Source: Paraescarpia echinospica
Taxonomy: Eukaryota; Annelida; Polychaeta; Sabellida; Siboglinidae
Length of the DNA: 64,000 nt
Assembly (NCBI GenBank): GCA_020002185.1
Contig: CM034531.1
Coordinates: 83,703,608-83,767,607 of the forward strand
Reading direction: 5' to 3'
Shown here: in pieces, positions 29,761 through 63,380 of the stretch
Numbering within the stretch: the stretch's first letter is position 1
Layout: every line of letters starts with the position of its first letter
Notes under the pieces: model-generated
Databases searched by the model: none
Told to the model about the DNA's origin: nothing
What the model saw: the letters and a program-made list of their open reading frames with translations, nothing else
Program-made: the position numbers and the translations under genes

Positions 29761-32071
29761 GGACCACAAGTTTTTAGTTTTAGTACAAGATAGTTTCCTT
29801 TCTCAACATGTGCTAGAACCAACCAGGGGAGAGAATGTGTTAGACTTAGTTTTGTCCTCACAGAAAGAATTAGTTGACAATGTCAAGATATGTGAGCCAC
29901 TGGGGAGTAGTGATCACAACCAGATACATTTTACCATCAAAGTAAAATCAGAAAGGAATAGTAAAAAGCAGTATAGGAGAAATTTCCACAAAGGAAGGTA
30001 TAAGGACATGAGGAAATATTTAGCAAAGATAGACTGGAATAACACACTGAAGAATAAGACAGCAACCGAATGCTGGAATATCTTAAATAGTGAAATTAAG
30101 TGCATAGTCGATAAATTTGTACCTTTCAAAAAACAAGGGAAACGGTCTAAAAAGAAACACTTATCGAAAGAAGCCATTAGAAAAATTAAGTATAAACAAA
30201 TGATGTGGAAGTCATATAGATGTACTGGAAATGATGAAGACTACAACATTTATAAAGAAGCACTTAATCAAGCTACAGCTGAAATTAGAAATTCAAAGAG
30301 AAGCTATGAAAAAAAATTAGCTAGTAATATAAAACATGACAGTAAGAGTTTTTATGCGTATATTCGAAGCAAACAGAAAGTTCAGGATAAGGTCGGTCCT
30401 CTAGAAGATAGTGCTGGAAATACAATATCAGAGGGATTCTTAATGGCAGAAGACCTGAATGAGTATTTTAGTTCAGTGTTTACCAGGGAAGATATTAGTT
30501 CACTGCCAGTACCAGAGGCTAAGTTCAAGGGGGCAGATTCAGACTATTTAGGACAGTTAGTTGTAACCTCGGAAATGGTAGCTAAGAAAATAAGGGCTAT
30601 GAAGGATAATAAATCACCTGGAGTGGACGGGATTCCGCCCAAACTACTATTGGAAATTGTAGAACAAATTAGCGTACCGCTTGCAACAGTTTTCAATTTG
30701 TCATTAGAAGAGGGAGTGGTTCCTTTAGAATGGAAAGAGGCAAACATTATACCGTTATTTAAAAAAGGTTCGAGAAACAAGTCAGAGAACTATAGACCAG
30801 TGAGTTTAACATCAGTGATTTACAAATTATTAGAAAGTCTAATTAAAGATCACATGGTGGATTTTCTTGTTAAACATAACTTGATAAACCCATCTCAACA
30901 TGGGTTTTTAAAAGCGAGGTCATGCTTAACAAATATGTTATGTTTTTTGGAAGACATCACTAGGTGGGTAGATGAGGGATCACCAGTAGATATCATCTAT
31001 TTAGATTTTCAAAAAGCTTTCGACAAAGTACCACATCAAAGATTACTCCTTAAGCTAAAGGCCCATGGCATAGGAAATGGTATAATAAACTGGATAGAAA
31101 AATGGCTGAATGACAGAAGACAACGTGTAGTAGTTGATGGGGAGGCTTCAAACTGGAAATCGGCATTGAGTGGGGTACCACAGGGATCAGTACTAGGACC
31201 TATATTATTCTTAATATATATCAACGATTTGGACGATGATATAATAAGCAAGGTGTTAAAATTTGCGGATGATACAAAAGTGTTTAGAAGGATTAAAAGT
31301 GATGGAGACAGACAGCATTTACAAGATGATCTTGATAGGTTGATCAAATGGTCTGAAAAGTGGCAAATGCTGTTCAATTTTGGGAAATGTAAATGCCTCC
31401 ACACAGGTCATGGGAATGAAGAGGTAAAATATAAAATGGGGGGTACTGTTCTAAGTACTACTGTAAAAGAAAAGGACTTGGGGTTAACCATTAGTGCTGA
31501 TATGAAGGTTTCAGAGCAGTGCGGAATTGCAGCGTCAAAGGGAAATCAAATCCTTGGATTAATTAGGCGAAATATAGCGTATAAGAAAAAAGAATTAATA
31601 GTACCGCTGTACAAAACAATAGTGAGGCCTCATTTAGAATATTGTATACAAGCATGGAGGCCATATCGCAAGAAGGACATAGATATGCTAGAAAGAGTAC
31701 AGAGGAGAGCGACTAAAATGATACCAAATCTGAGGGATCTTAGTTACGAAATACGCCTAAAAGAATGTGGTTTAACAACATTAGAGACCAGGAGATTGAG
31801 AGGAGATCACATAGAAGTGTTTAAAATATTGAATGGTTATGAAAATATTGATAGAAACATTTTTTTCTCAGTTAAGAAAAATAGAAGGACCAGAGGACAT
31901 GAAGCTACATTAGTAAAGGAGCAGTGTAGATTAGATATAAGAAAGTTCCCATTCTCACAAAGGACTGTAAATGAATGGAACAGATTATCTCCTGATTGTG
32001 TTGGTGCTAGTAGCGTGAATATGTTTAAAAATAAAATCGACACACACCTTAAAAAGGCGGGATACATGTAG
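29750..32071 (+). CDS. LINE ORF2, reverse transcriptase and C-terminal domain, 773-codon open frame
   Basis: An uninterrupted frame from the end of the endonuclease (SDHNQIHF) through RT motifs ([58 protein letters not shown]) to KKAGYM and a stop. The FADD catalytic Asp pair is intact. The protein would reverse-transcribe element RNA at the target site. The upstream endonuclease lesions mean full ORF2 is not produced from this copy. Confidence 0.9.
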   Translation: MGSEDHKFLVLVQDSFLSQHVLEPTRGENVLDLVLSSQKELVDNVKICEPLGSSDHNQIHFTIKVKSERNSKKQYRRNFHKGRYKDMRKYLAKIDWNNTLKNKTATECWNILNSEIKCIVDKFVPFKKQGKRSKKKHLSKEAIRKIKYKQMMWKSYRCTGNDEDYNIYKEALNQATAEIRNSKRSYEKKLASNIKHDSKSFYAYIRSKQKVQDKVGPLEDSAGNTISEGFLMAEDLNEYFSSVFTREDISSLPVPEAKFKGADSDYLGQLVVTSEMVAKKIRAMKDNKSPGVDGIPPKLLLEIVEQISVPLATVFNLSLEEGVVPLEWKEANIIPLFKKGSRNKSENYRPVSLTSVIYKLLESLIKDHMVDFLVKHNLINPSQHGFLKARSCLTNMLCFLEDITRWVDEGSPVDIIYLDFQKAFDKVPHQRLLLKLKAHGIGNGIINWIEKWLNDRRQRVVVDGEASNWKSALSGVPQGSVLGPILFLIYINDLDDDIISKVLKFADDTKVFRRIKSDGDRQHLQDDLDRLIKWSEKWQMLFNFGKCKCLHTGHGNEEVKYKMGGTVLSTTVKEKDLGLTISADMKVSEQCGIAASKGNQILGLIRRNIAYKKKELIVPLYKTIVRPHLEYCIQAWRPYRKKDIDMLERVQRRATKMIPNLRDLSYEIRLKECGLTTLETRRLRGDHIEVFKILNGYENIDRNIFFSVKKNRRTRGHEATLVKEQCRLDIRKFPFSQRTVNEWNRLSPDCVGASSVNMFKNKIDTHLKKAGYM

Positions 32072-32207
32072 ATAAAAAGTATTGGACTCTCGATAAGCCA
32101 AAAGGCTTCCTTGTCCACCTGCCATCCAGAGTAATTTTCTGGATGGCAATCTTGTTAAATCTGCACGTGCCTTGTCAAAGCCTATTATTCTGAGCTATAG
32201 GTTAGTT

Positions 32208-32790
32208 GACGGGCGCCATCTTGAAAAATGACGGATACTAGATTGTCGGGGAAAGTCAAAAAGTAATATATTTGAAATCGGCGTACCTCAAAAACGATAT
32301 TTTGACGTTAACTATGTGCCTCTAGGTTACGTCGTTCTGGAGCTACTAGAATAATAATCTGTGACGGGCGCCATTTTTAAAACTGGCGAATATATCAATG
32401 TCGAAGACGGTTAAATAAAAAATGTTTAAATCGCTGCCCACAAATGTATGCACTAGTGTTCAAATACTGTTCTAAGTGACATAGATGCTAAGATATGGTA
32501 ACATTTGTATTGACGACCGCCATCCTTAAAAATGGCGGATGTGAGTGTCACAGAAGGTCAAATTAAAAATATTTTAAATCCTTGAACCCTAAAACCTATA
32601 TATTGACACCAGAAGTATGGTTCTATGTGATGCAGTTATTACACCATGATAAAATTTGATTTTGCGGCCATTTTTAAAAATGGCCGCCAATAAGCAACGG
32701 CTCAGCAATGTTTATCATATCAAAATATGTTCCATAGATATGGGCTATTTCAAAAATCGCAATTTGATCTTGGCCGCCCAGATGGTACCA
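32208..32790. repeat. Degenerate ~150-bp repeats with a CCATTTTTAAAAATGG palindrome
   Basis: Related palindromic cores stand at about 32208 (GCGCCATCTTGAAAAATG), 32363, 32512 and 32664 (GGCCATTTTTAAAAATGGCC, perfect), spaced 155, 149 and 152 bp apart. Between cores the sequence is diverged but shares AAAATATTTTAAAT-like words and phrases of the type ATATTGAC...CTATGTG. Confidence 0.7.
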
Positions 32791-33375
32791 ATAAGTGAAA
32801 TTTCTAGTACTGGCCCATGGACTTTTAGTTGCTGTTGCGATTTTTAATGTTCGCTTGTAATTGTGGCGTGACACAAACGCAGCCAAAAAACAGCCATCCA
32901 ATCGATCTCCGATTGAATTATTAATGTACTTGTTTTCAGTAAGCATCGATTCACTGCTTGCCAGCTCCCGGTCCAAACAATATTGGTATCGTTTGAAAGC
33001 TTACACTTTCTATTATTCTAATATACAAGTGGCTTCCAATAATCATTCCTAAAACAACATATAACATAAGCGTCGGAACGCAATGGCTATTGGGGGTGAG
33101 ACTATCTGGTGAGGCTCGTACGTACCTACAATCGTGTCGTTTTCGATGTTTTATACGCCCGTACGTTGTTGACGTGTTTGGCGCAGTATCCTCATCTACT
33201 GATAGCAGTATCTCGGTCTAATTTGCATATGTTTGTTGCGTACTCCGTTGTTGGCACGTTGACATAGTGCTCGCTGCTAGTGGCTATGAGTCATGCTACG
33301 TGCTAGTAGCAAGTACTCGCTCATGGCGGATAGCGGCGAGTGAACATAACATCCCTTGCAAAGTTCAACGCGCGT
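32791..33375. other. No gene recognised
   Basis: AT-rich DNA after the palindromic repeats, with no gene or clear repeat. Confidence 0.5.
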
Positions 33376-33720
33376 TCTCAGCGCCGGATTCAGGATTCAG
33401 GGCCCCGGGGCAGAATTTGCCAGTCATCCTACCATAATAGTTCTCACTCAGTCCAACCTACTACAGCATGGATCTCATAGCACTCCACAATTATTTTAAA
33501 TTTAAGTGTCTGCTGATACAGAAATGACACACAGCAGAGACCGAAAGGGTCATATTTTATATTAGTTAAAGAGCTAGACAGGATATCCGTTGTTGTGTCA
33601 CAGTTGTACGAAGTGTATTCTTGATGTGTTTCAACTTTGAAAACGAACGCTCATTACGGCAGTTGGTGACCATCAGCAATCACTAGTTCGTAATTCCAAT
33701 CATCTCAATTCATTGGCGTC
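33376..33720 (-). mobile_element. hAT transposon 3-prime remnant with dimerisation domain
   Basis: The minus strand reads NERSFSKLKHIKNTLRTT, then QQRISCLAL, the hallmark C-terminal dimerisation segment of hAT transposases (ERSFSKLK-type, as in TTF/ZMYM1-like proteins). The end CAGCGCCGGATTCAGG with a GGGCCCCGGGG block at 33376-33415 resembles a hAT terminus. The rest of the transposase is not seen. Confidence 0.65.
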
Positions 33721-34380
33721 TTTTTAACCATATTGCTTCTTTCATGTATCGTCTTCGTTGTTGGCTTCCTTGTCTACTAGTTTCGTTCCCTGTCAGTCTA
33801 TGCCGTGATTTTCTGCCTTTGCGTAGTCCGTGAGGGTGGATGTGTTCGACGTAGAATTTTTTATCGCTCCTCGTGTATTTCTCTTTTTTGTGTTGATAAC
33901 ATGCTTTTTCTCAAGTTTCGCTTTGAACAAATTCCCGTGTCCCCAACATAGTCAGCACCACAGTCCTTGTATGACATTTGATATACCAGTTTGCCCTGTT
34001 ATTCTGGCTCCACTTTGTCCTTTGGGTGCACCAACACACGCCTGAGGGTGGCGCATGCCTGTTGCTAGCCCATACGTTGTCAGCAGTCGGTCTACTATCT
34101 GTGAGTCTTTCTTCTTACTACTACCCTCACCTTTTTAAAATCCCTGTACGGATAGCCACATACTCTCTGTGCTCCTCTTAGGTATGTCTCTTCTTCCTTC
34201 TTGTCCCCATCTTCCGAAGTTATCAAAAAGGAAAAAGTCAAAAGCGTTTATTCAAACAAATCAAGCAAATAAGATGTAATCAAGTGAAATATACAAAGCA
34301 TATTGGTGAAAATTTCGAAAGGAGAAACCTAGAAATAAGACATATTTATAAAGTCATGCTTCTTCTTGGTCGACGATTTC
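33721..34380. other. No gene recognised
   Basis: Low-information DNA with short open frames only (33830-34045, 33978-34181) and no family match. Confidence 0.5.
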
Positions 34381-34720
34381 TAGCAGCCTTTTACATGATG
34401 TTAGGTTAATTAGTGGTTGCTGTAGTGTGTATTAAAACGGAGAAATGAGCTAATATTGGCAAAAAACTGACATCCACGAGTTCCACAGTTGGTTCCGTAG
34501 ACAAGTTAGCTTCTCTGACTACTCCTAACTTGGTGTTTGGGGTGGTGAACGCAAAGTTCAGGTTTTGATCAGTGTGTGCCTTCCACTGTGGACTTCACCC
34601 TGTTATCTTAATTTCTGGTGAATTTAACATCCAGGAAAAACATGTTGTTCTCTTCTTCTTCTCTTGTAAAATGTCTATGTGGTGTTGTAATTTATATGTA
34701 TGTACTAGACAAATTACATC
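34380..34720 (-). mobile_element. Possible Penelope-like element RT remnant
   Basis: The minus strand, with frameshifts, reads LQHHIDILQEK, NMFFLDVKFTRN and GTHTDQNLNF, which resembles the Penelope-like block in which LPFLDV is followed by R-x-DG and KPTHTDxYL. The fragment is short and degraded. It could be another retroelement. Confidence 0.4.
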
Positions 34721-34889
34721 AGACAAATAAAAGAAACCGTACGGATAAAAAAAGACCAAAATGCCAATTAATCGAGACGAGGGAATTACCAACTATCTCA
34801 CGTGTACGAAGACGCCATACGTCGCTTGTACTGAAGACGTTGGTGTGTTACGCTGGCGAAAGACTATATAACTTCAAGGTAAAATAATG

Positions 34890-35880
34890 TATTATATATG
34901 CATAAGAGTCTTTTCATAAGAGTAACATAATCACTCGAAATATACACATGATTGAAACAGCATCAGCAGCACCTTGAACCAGAACAACAAATACCGTAAC
35001 ACAGAAAACAGCAACGTCTCAAGACACACAACAACTGAACAAAATTTATTATTTTAATTACACATATTTTATTACGAATACAAACATTGTTAGAAGTTTA
35101 AAACTGTTCAATAAATACACAAATCTCTTGGGTTGACAACATTTTGTACAACATGGGCTTGTATCGCAATACTGATAAACAAGCATTAATTTTAATTATC
35201 CAGTGACGATACAAATGTCGCGCGTCTCCATATTTTACGAGACTCATAATAGTATGTTTAATATTGTGATGGAAAGTGTCCCCTAATGGAATATGTAATC
35301 TGTAGTTTAAACCAACTACTGGTCGTAATGTCACGTGGTCATAATAAGCATCTTTGGTTGTTTTAAAGGTAATGCACAACAGCTTTGTTGGCTGATTTAG
35401 CCTATGTTTTATCGATACTACGACTCTGTTTCAATTACAATGTATTCTTTTTAATGATAGCTTGATTGGTTAAGATAGCATCCACACAAAACGTGTTGAT
35501 ATCGTTATCCTCAACTTTTTAGTATGAATTCGCATTTGCAATTTAGTAATAAAATCAAAGATGCCAGTTATACGACATTCATATGGATCTTCCTATGGCG
35601 TTGAAGCACAAAACAATAAGTAAACAGCTTTAAAGGACAACAACAAATGTTTCACAGGATTGTTTATTGGTGTGTCAAATTCCCGTTTAACACGCATTAC
35701 GATGGAAAATTTACCCACGCAAATAAAAACTAAAACATAAAATTTATCATTGTTTACATTAATTTCCAAACAGAAAAAACATTCATTCCTTTCAACAGTA
35801 GCTCCAAATGTTAATGTGCATATGGTTTGATGTGTGGTGTGGCGCGTGCGCGCGGGCCTGTGTTTGTGGCATATGTAAGT
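34890..35880. other. No gene recognised; downstream of the WD40 gene
   Basis: AT-rich DNA. A minus-strand AATAAA (plus TTTATT at 35663) lies about 960 nt past the WD40 gene stop and is a candidate polyadenylation signal. Confidence 0.3.
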
Positions 35881-35889
35881 ATGTACGTG

Positions 35890-36060
<171 letters not shown>

Positions 36061-36624
36061 GTATGCAAGTATGTACATGCATGTAGCGCAACTATTACAC
36101 ATTTAACACGATTCAAATATTCCAGTTGCAGTAATAATTAAACTTTCGTTTCATTCACTTTCTGACAATTACCTCGCACAGTTACACAACATCATTGTTT
36201 GAACCACTGCGTACGATAACTTATATAAATATTCGCGCATTTGTACATTTAAATGACCAGCGGGAGTTAATTGTTTGCATGGTTTCTAATTTAACTTATA
36301 TTAATCAAAAATTTAGTTCCTGGAAATTTGTGACGACATAGATTATATCGCGTAATGGACAAACACACTCGCTACGCACACACAAGTTTGAATTGGGTCA
36401 AAAAGTGTCATTATTGTAATTGACTTCAGTAAAGTCTACTTCGCGATACAAGCCCATGCCGTATTTACATGTTAACCTTTACATAATCCAAACTATCGAG
36501 CTAGGTTTCGTTCACGGAATAACCTATTCATACTGCGAGGTTTAGTAAAACACGGAAACATGCATTCAGTAGCTTCATAATAATTACGTAACGAGGTTGA
36601 AGCAGAGCCTGTGGCGTGACGTCA

Positions 36625-58801
<22,177 letters not shown>

Positions 58802-59038
58802 GACGACTGTGGGTGCTGGTCTTAGAGAAGTTGGTCTAAAGACGGGCAGAGCAATCACGTTGCAATAGTCGCAGTTTGTGTAACAAAAACACAACTTCTT
58901 CTTGCATTGCCACCATTGTTGACTGCCAATATTCTCGATACACCCTGATCGAATAGTTTTGAATATATTTACGACTTCAACATAATTAATATGTCCGTTG
59001 GTTTATTTCTTATGATTATAATAGCCAACTTGTGTGCA

Positions 59039-59039
<1 letters not shown>

Positions 59040-59080
<41 letters not shown>

Positions 59081-59099
59081 TACACGTATGTTTGTGTGC

Positions 59100-59140
<41 letters not shown>

Positions 59141-59165
59141 CATATATAATATATACATATATATT
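59040..59165. repeat. AT/ATAC microsatellite
   Basis: TA tracts broken by CATATA and CACGTATG. Confidence 0.96.
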
Positions 59166-60529
59166 AAATAGCCCGCCATAACACTTGTTCTTCATGGGCG
59201 AGTAAGGAACATTGGTCGCACGCACTGGGCAATTGCCAATTAGTGTATAATGTTTTATTACTAGTAGTCCTAGGCTGACCCACCTTGTTTTTGCTTTGGT
59301 TGCCTCCGGTCAGAATTCTACTTTCGATATTTTAGTCAGCTGAACGTTTTACTTTGCAAACTCGACTATATCGTGTATTTAATGACGTATACGTTTGTGT
59401 CGTTTCCTGTAATTGTGTCGAATCATCCCGTGACGCGGTAGACGTTGCTATGGTCACACGCCAACGTGTCATTGACGAACGTTACATAAAAACCAACGCT
59501 CAGTTTTTGTATTGTTTTAGTGCGATGCAATTATAAAGCAACGCCTGCCTAATGTACTGCAATAGCTCAAGAGACAAGACTAGGCCATTGTAGTTATTGT
59601 CTTTAATATGAATATAAACCGTCAAACTAGGTGAACTGTGTTTAACTTGCACATATACAAAATATAAATACGGAGTATTTTAACTATGTAAGGATTACAC
59701 AAGAAAATTGAAGTACGTGTTTCCATTGTGGTCTCAGATATATTTTAGTAACTCTGCGGTGAAGCAGCATAATATTGGTTACAAGGATTACTATTTGTAC
59801 CACACTATACGTTCCAATCTAGGAAAGTATCAAAGCACTGTCAAAGTAACGAAACGAATGCTACAGAGATTGTGTACGGACCTTATTATGGAAACATAAG
59901 TCGAGTCGAATAGAAAAAACATTCAACTATTCATACAGTAGCAACGTCGCAAGCCTCTGAATGGTATCAAATGCGTAACGTGTATTTAATGGATTGCTGC
60001 AAACGAGCAACATCTCGTCCACGGACCCCATGTTCGTGTGCCATGAATAAGCAGGTGTTATGCCGTGCGCCTTTGGCAGTAGTTACGCATTGGTGAAGTT
60101 CGGCAGTGTTTTTAAGAATGATAATAATATATTTCTTACATAGTCATTGTTCTGGGGTGCTATAGAATGGTGTATAGGTTACGAATAAAAATTAATTAGT
60201 AAAATAACACCATACACCTTTAACGGACCGTCTCTATCACAGTAGATTCGCGGAAGTCAGAATCAGCCGAATGAAAATGGCATAGAATGGATATTTCCGC
60301 ATATCCGCTGTTTTTGAAGAATTCATCACGCCCGCCAGCAAAATAAGATATTTCCCTAGAGACCCACGTAAGACTTTTAAAGTATTTGGATGCAAAAACA
60401 ACACAGTGTGCATGTAGCACGGTAACACATTAAGTACACGAAAGTATTTATTTATTGTTGTCTGCGACAAACACAAGATCTCGCGAGATATACGTGACTA
60501 CGTGGCGATTCCTGAGTAGTTAAAAAGTG

Positions 60530-60640
60530 CGTGTGTATGTGCGTGCGTGTATGCACGCGTGCGTGCGTGCGTGAGTGCGTGTGTATGTGTGTGCATGTAT
60601 GTGCGTATGTGTTTGCGTATGAATGTGTGTCGTTCCCTTC
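60530..60640. repeat. GTGC/GTAT microsatellite
   Basis: Irregular GTGC, GTGT and GTAT units leading into the CCCT tract. Confidence 0.85.
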
Positions 60641-60835
60641 CACCCTCCCTCCCTCCCTCCCTCCCTCCCTCCCTCCCTCCCTCCCTCCCTCCCTCCTCCC
60701 TCCCTCCCCTCCCTCCCTCCCTCTCCCTCCCTCCTCTCCTCCCTCCCTCGCTCCTCCCCTCCTCCCTCCCCTCCTCCCCTCCCTCCCTCCATCCCTCCCT
60801 CCCTCCTCCCAGCCTGCCTCCCTCCCTCCTTTCCG
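60640..60835. repeat. CCCT microsatellite
   Basis: A CCCT tetranucleotide tract with CCT interruptions. Pro/Ser-rich and Gly/Arg/Glu-rich open frames over it are repeat translations. Confidence 0.97.
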
Positions 60836-61154
60836 CCCTCTTCTGTAGATTATCTCGGCACACATTGTTAATGATCAATTCCAGTCTGTCAAATAAGATA
60901 CGTGTGCTACAACAACTCGTCTGACCCTCGTCTCAGCCGCCGAATGTTGCCTTCTCGTTCATGACTGTTTCTGCTTCGAAGACCGGTCTAAACCAGGATC
61001 TTGGCTCCAGCATCCAGCACTCGGTGCCACTGGCACGTGTGTTTAGTAAGTGTGAGTAACATAAAAACACCTTAGCGTTAGAATACAATACCCCGATCTG
61101 TTTTGAAGTAACACATTACTGCACGTTCCGAATAAATAAACGGCAAACGATGTG

Positions 61155-61275
61155 CCAACTATGTATGACAACTAAATGAACTTATGTGTGACAACTAAAT
61201 GAACTTATGTGTGACAACTAAATGAACTTATGTATGCAAACTAAATGAACGTATGTATGACAACTAAATTAACTT
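61155..61275. repeat. 23-bp tandem repeat
   Basis: About five units of ACTTATGTGTGACAACTAAA plus TGA. Confidence 0.9.
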
Positions 61276-61439
61276 ATATTTATCATACGAATGTACTAGT
61301 ATTTTAATTATAACGTAATTACTTTCATTAGTAATTCATGCTGTAATATGTTAATATTCTATCTTATGTTCCATCACTTCTTCATATTAGTACGTGGTAC
61401 ATGTTTACAGTATTAATCCATTGTCATATTTGCTCCTCA

Positions 61440-63380
61440 ATTAACTAGTTTTACCTAACACAAGCGATGTCATCTACAAACCATGTCACTACTGTTACTT
61501 AACACAAGCGATGTCAACTACCAAACATGTCACAACTGTTACTTAACACAAGCGATGTCATCTACCAACCACGTCGCTACTGTTACTTAACACAAGCGAT
61601 GTCATCTACCAACCACGTCACTACTATTACTTAACACAAGCGAAAACCATGTCACTACTGTTACTTAACACAAGCAATGTCATCTACCAACCACGTCACT
61701 ACTGTTACTTAACACAAGCGATGTCATCTACCAACCACGTCACTACTGGTACTTAACACAGGCGATTTCATCTACCAACCACGTCACTAACGTTATTTAA
61801 CACAAGCGATGTCATCTACCAACCACGTTACTACTGTTACTTAACACAAGCGATGTCATCTACCAACCACGTCACTACTGTTACTTAACACAAGCGATTT
61901 CATCTACCAACCACGTCACTACTGTTACTTAATACAAGCGATTCCATCTACCAACCACGTCACTACTGTTACTTAACACAAGCGATGTCATCTACCAACC
62001 ACGTCACTACTGGTACTTAACACAGGCGATTTCATCTACCAACCACGTCACTAACGTTATTTAACACAAGCGATGTCATCTACCAACCACGTTACTACTG
62101 TTACTTAACACAAGCGATGTCATCTACCAACCACGTCACTACTGTTACTTAACACAAGCGATTTCATCTACCAACCACGTCACTACTGTTACTTAATACA
62201 AGCGATGTCATCTACCAACCACGTCACTACTGTTACTTAACACAAGCGATTCCATCTACCAACCACGTCACTACTGTTACTTAACACAAGCGATGTCATC
62301 TACCAAACACGTCACTACTGTTACTTAACACAAGCGATGTCATCTACCAACCACGTCACTAATGTTACTTAACACAAGCGATGTCAGCTACCAACCACGT
62401 CACTACTGTTACTTAACACAAGCGATGTCATCTACCAACCACGTCACTACTGTTACTTAACACAGGCGATTTCATCTACCAACCACGTCACTAACGTTAT
62501 TTAACACAAGCGATGTCATCTACCAACCACGTTACTACTGTTACTTAACATAAGCGATGTCATCTACCAACCACGTCACTACTGTTACTTAACACAAGCG
62601 ATTCCATCTACCAACCACGTCTCTACTGTTACTTAACACAAGCGATGTCATCTACCAACCACGTCACTACTGTTACTTAACACAAGCGATGTCATCTACC
62701 AAACACGTCACTACTGTTACTTAACACAAGCGATGTCATCTACCAACCACGTCACTACTGTTACTTAACATAAGCGGTGTCATCTACCAACCACGTCACT
62801 ACTGTTACTTAACATAAGCGGTGTCATCTACCAACCACGTCACTACTGTTACTTAATATAAGCGGTGTCATCTACCAACCACGTCACTACTGTTACTTAA
62901 CATAAGCGGTGTCATCTACCAACCACGTCACTACTGTTACTTAACACAAGCAGTGTCATCTACCAACCACGTCACTACTGTTACTTAACATAAGCGGTGT
63001 CATCTACCAACCGCGTCATTACTGTTATTTAACACAGGCGATTTCATCTACCAACCACGTCACTACTGTTACTTAACATAAGCGGTGTCATCTACCAACC
63101 ACGTCACTACTGTTACTTAACATAAGCGGTGTCATCTACCAACCACGTCACTACTGTTACTTAATATAAGCGGTGTCATCTACCAACCACGTCACTACTG
63201 TTACTTAACACAAGCGATGTCATCTACCAACCACGTCACTACTGTTACTTAATATAAGCGGTGTCATCTACCAACCACGTCACTACTGTTACTTAACACA
63301 AGCGATGTCATCTACCAACCACGTCACTACTGTTACTTAATATAAGCGGTGTCATCTACCAACCATGCTACTACTGTTAC
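61440..63380. repeat. 44-bp satellite with higher-order structure
   Basis: About 44 units of CTTAACACAAGCGATGTCAT plus CTACCAACCACGTCACTACT plus GTTA. Variants (GGCGATTTC, TAAGCGGTG) recur at multiples of 44. For example, a six-unit block starting 61741 reappears at 62005 (264 bp). The right third is dominated by the GCGGTGTC variant. Confidence 0.97.

Larger units (their letters stand above)
28576..32163 (+). mobile_element. CR1-like non-LTR retrotransposon, copy C (most complete)
   Basis: It contains the 3-prime two-thirds of ORF1, a damaged endonuclease region, an intact RT and C terminus, a hairpin (CCATCCAG...CTGGATGG) and a tail ATCTTGTTAAATCT. It resembles copies A and B almost base for base, implying recent activity. 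ORF1 and ORF2 are arranged in tandem as in CR1 elements. The 5-prime end is hidden in or before the gap. Confidence 0.93.
58802..61150. other. Upstream region of the WD40 gene, no gene recognised
   Basis: It contains AT and CCCT microsatellites and small open frames without motifs. The promoter of the WD40 gene should lie near 58802-59000, but no clear element was identified. Confidence 0.45.

Noticed and set aside
61440..63380. CRISPR-like array
   Set aside because: The 44-bp units are contiguous, with no unique spacers between conserved repeats. It is a eukaryotic satellite.
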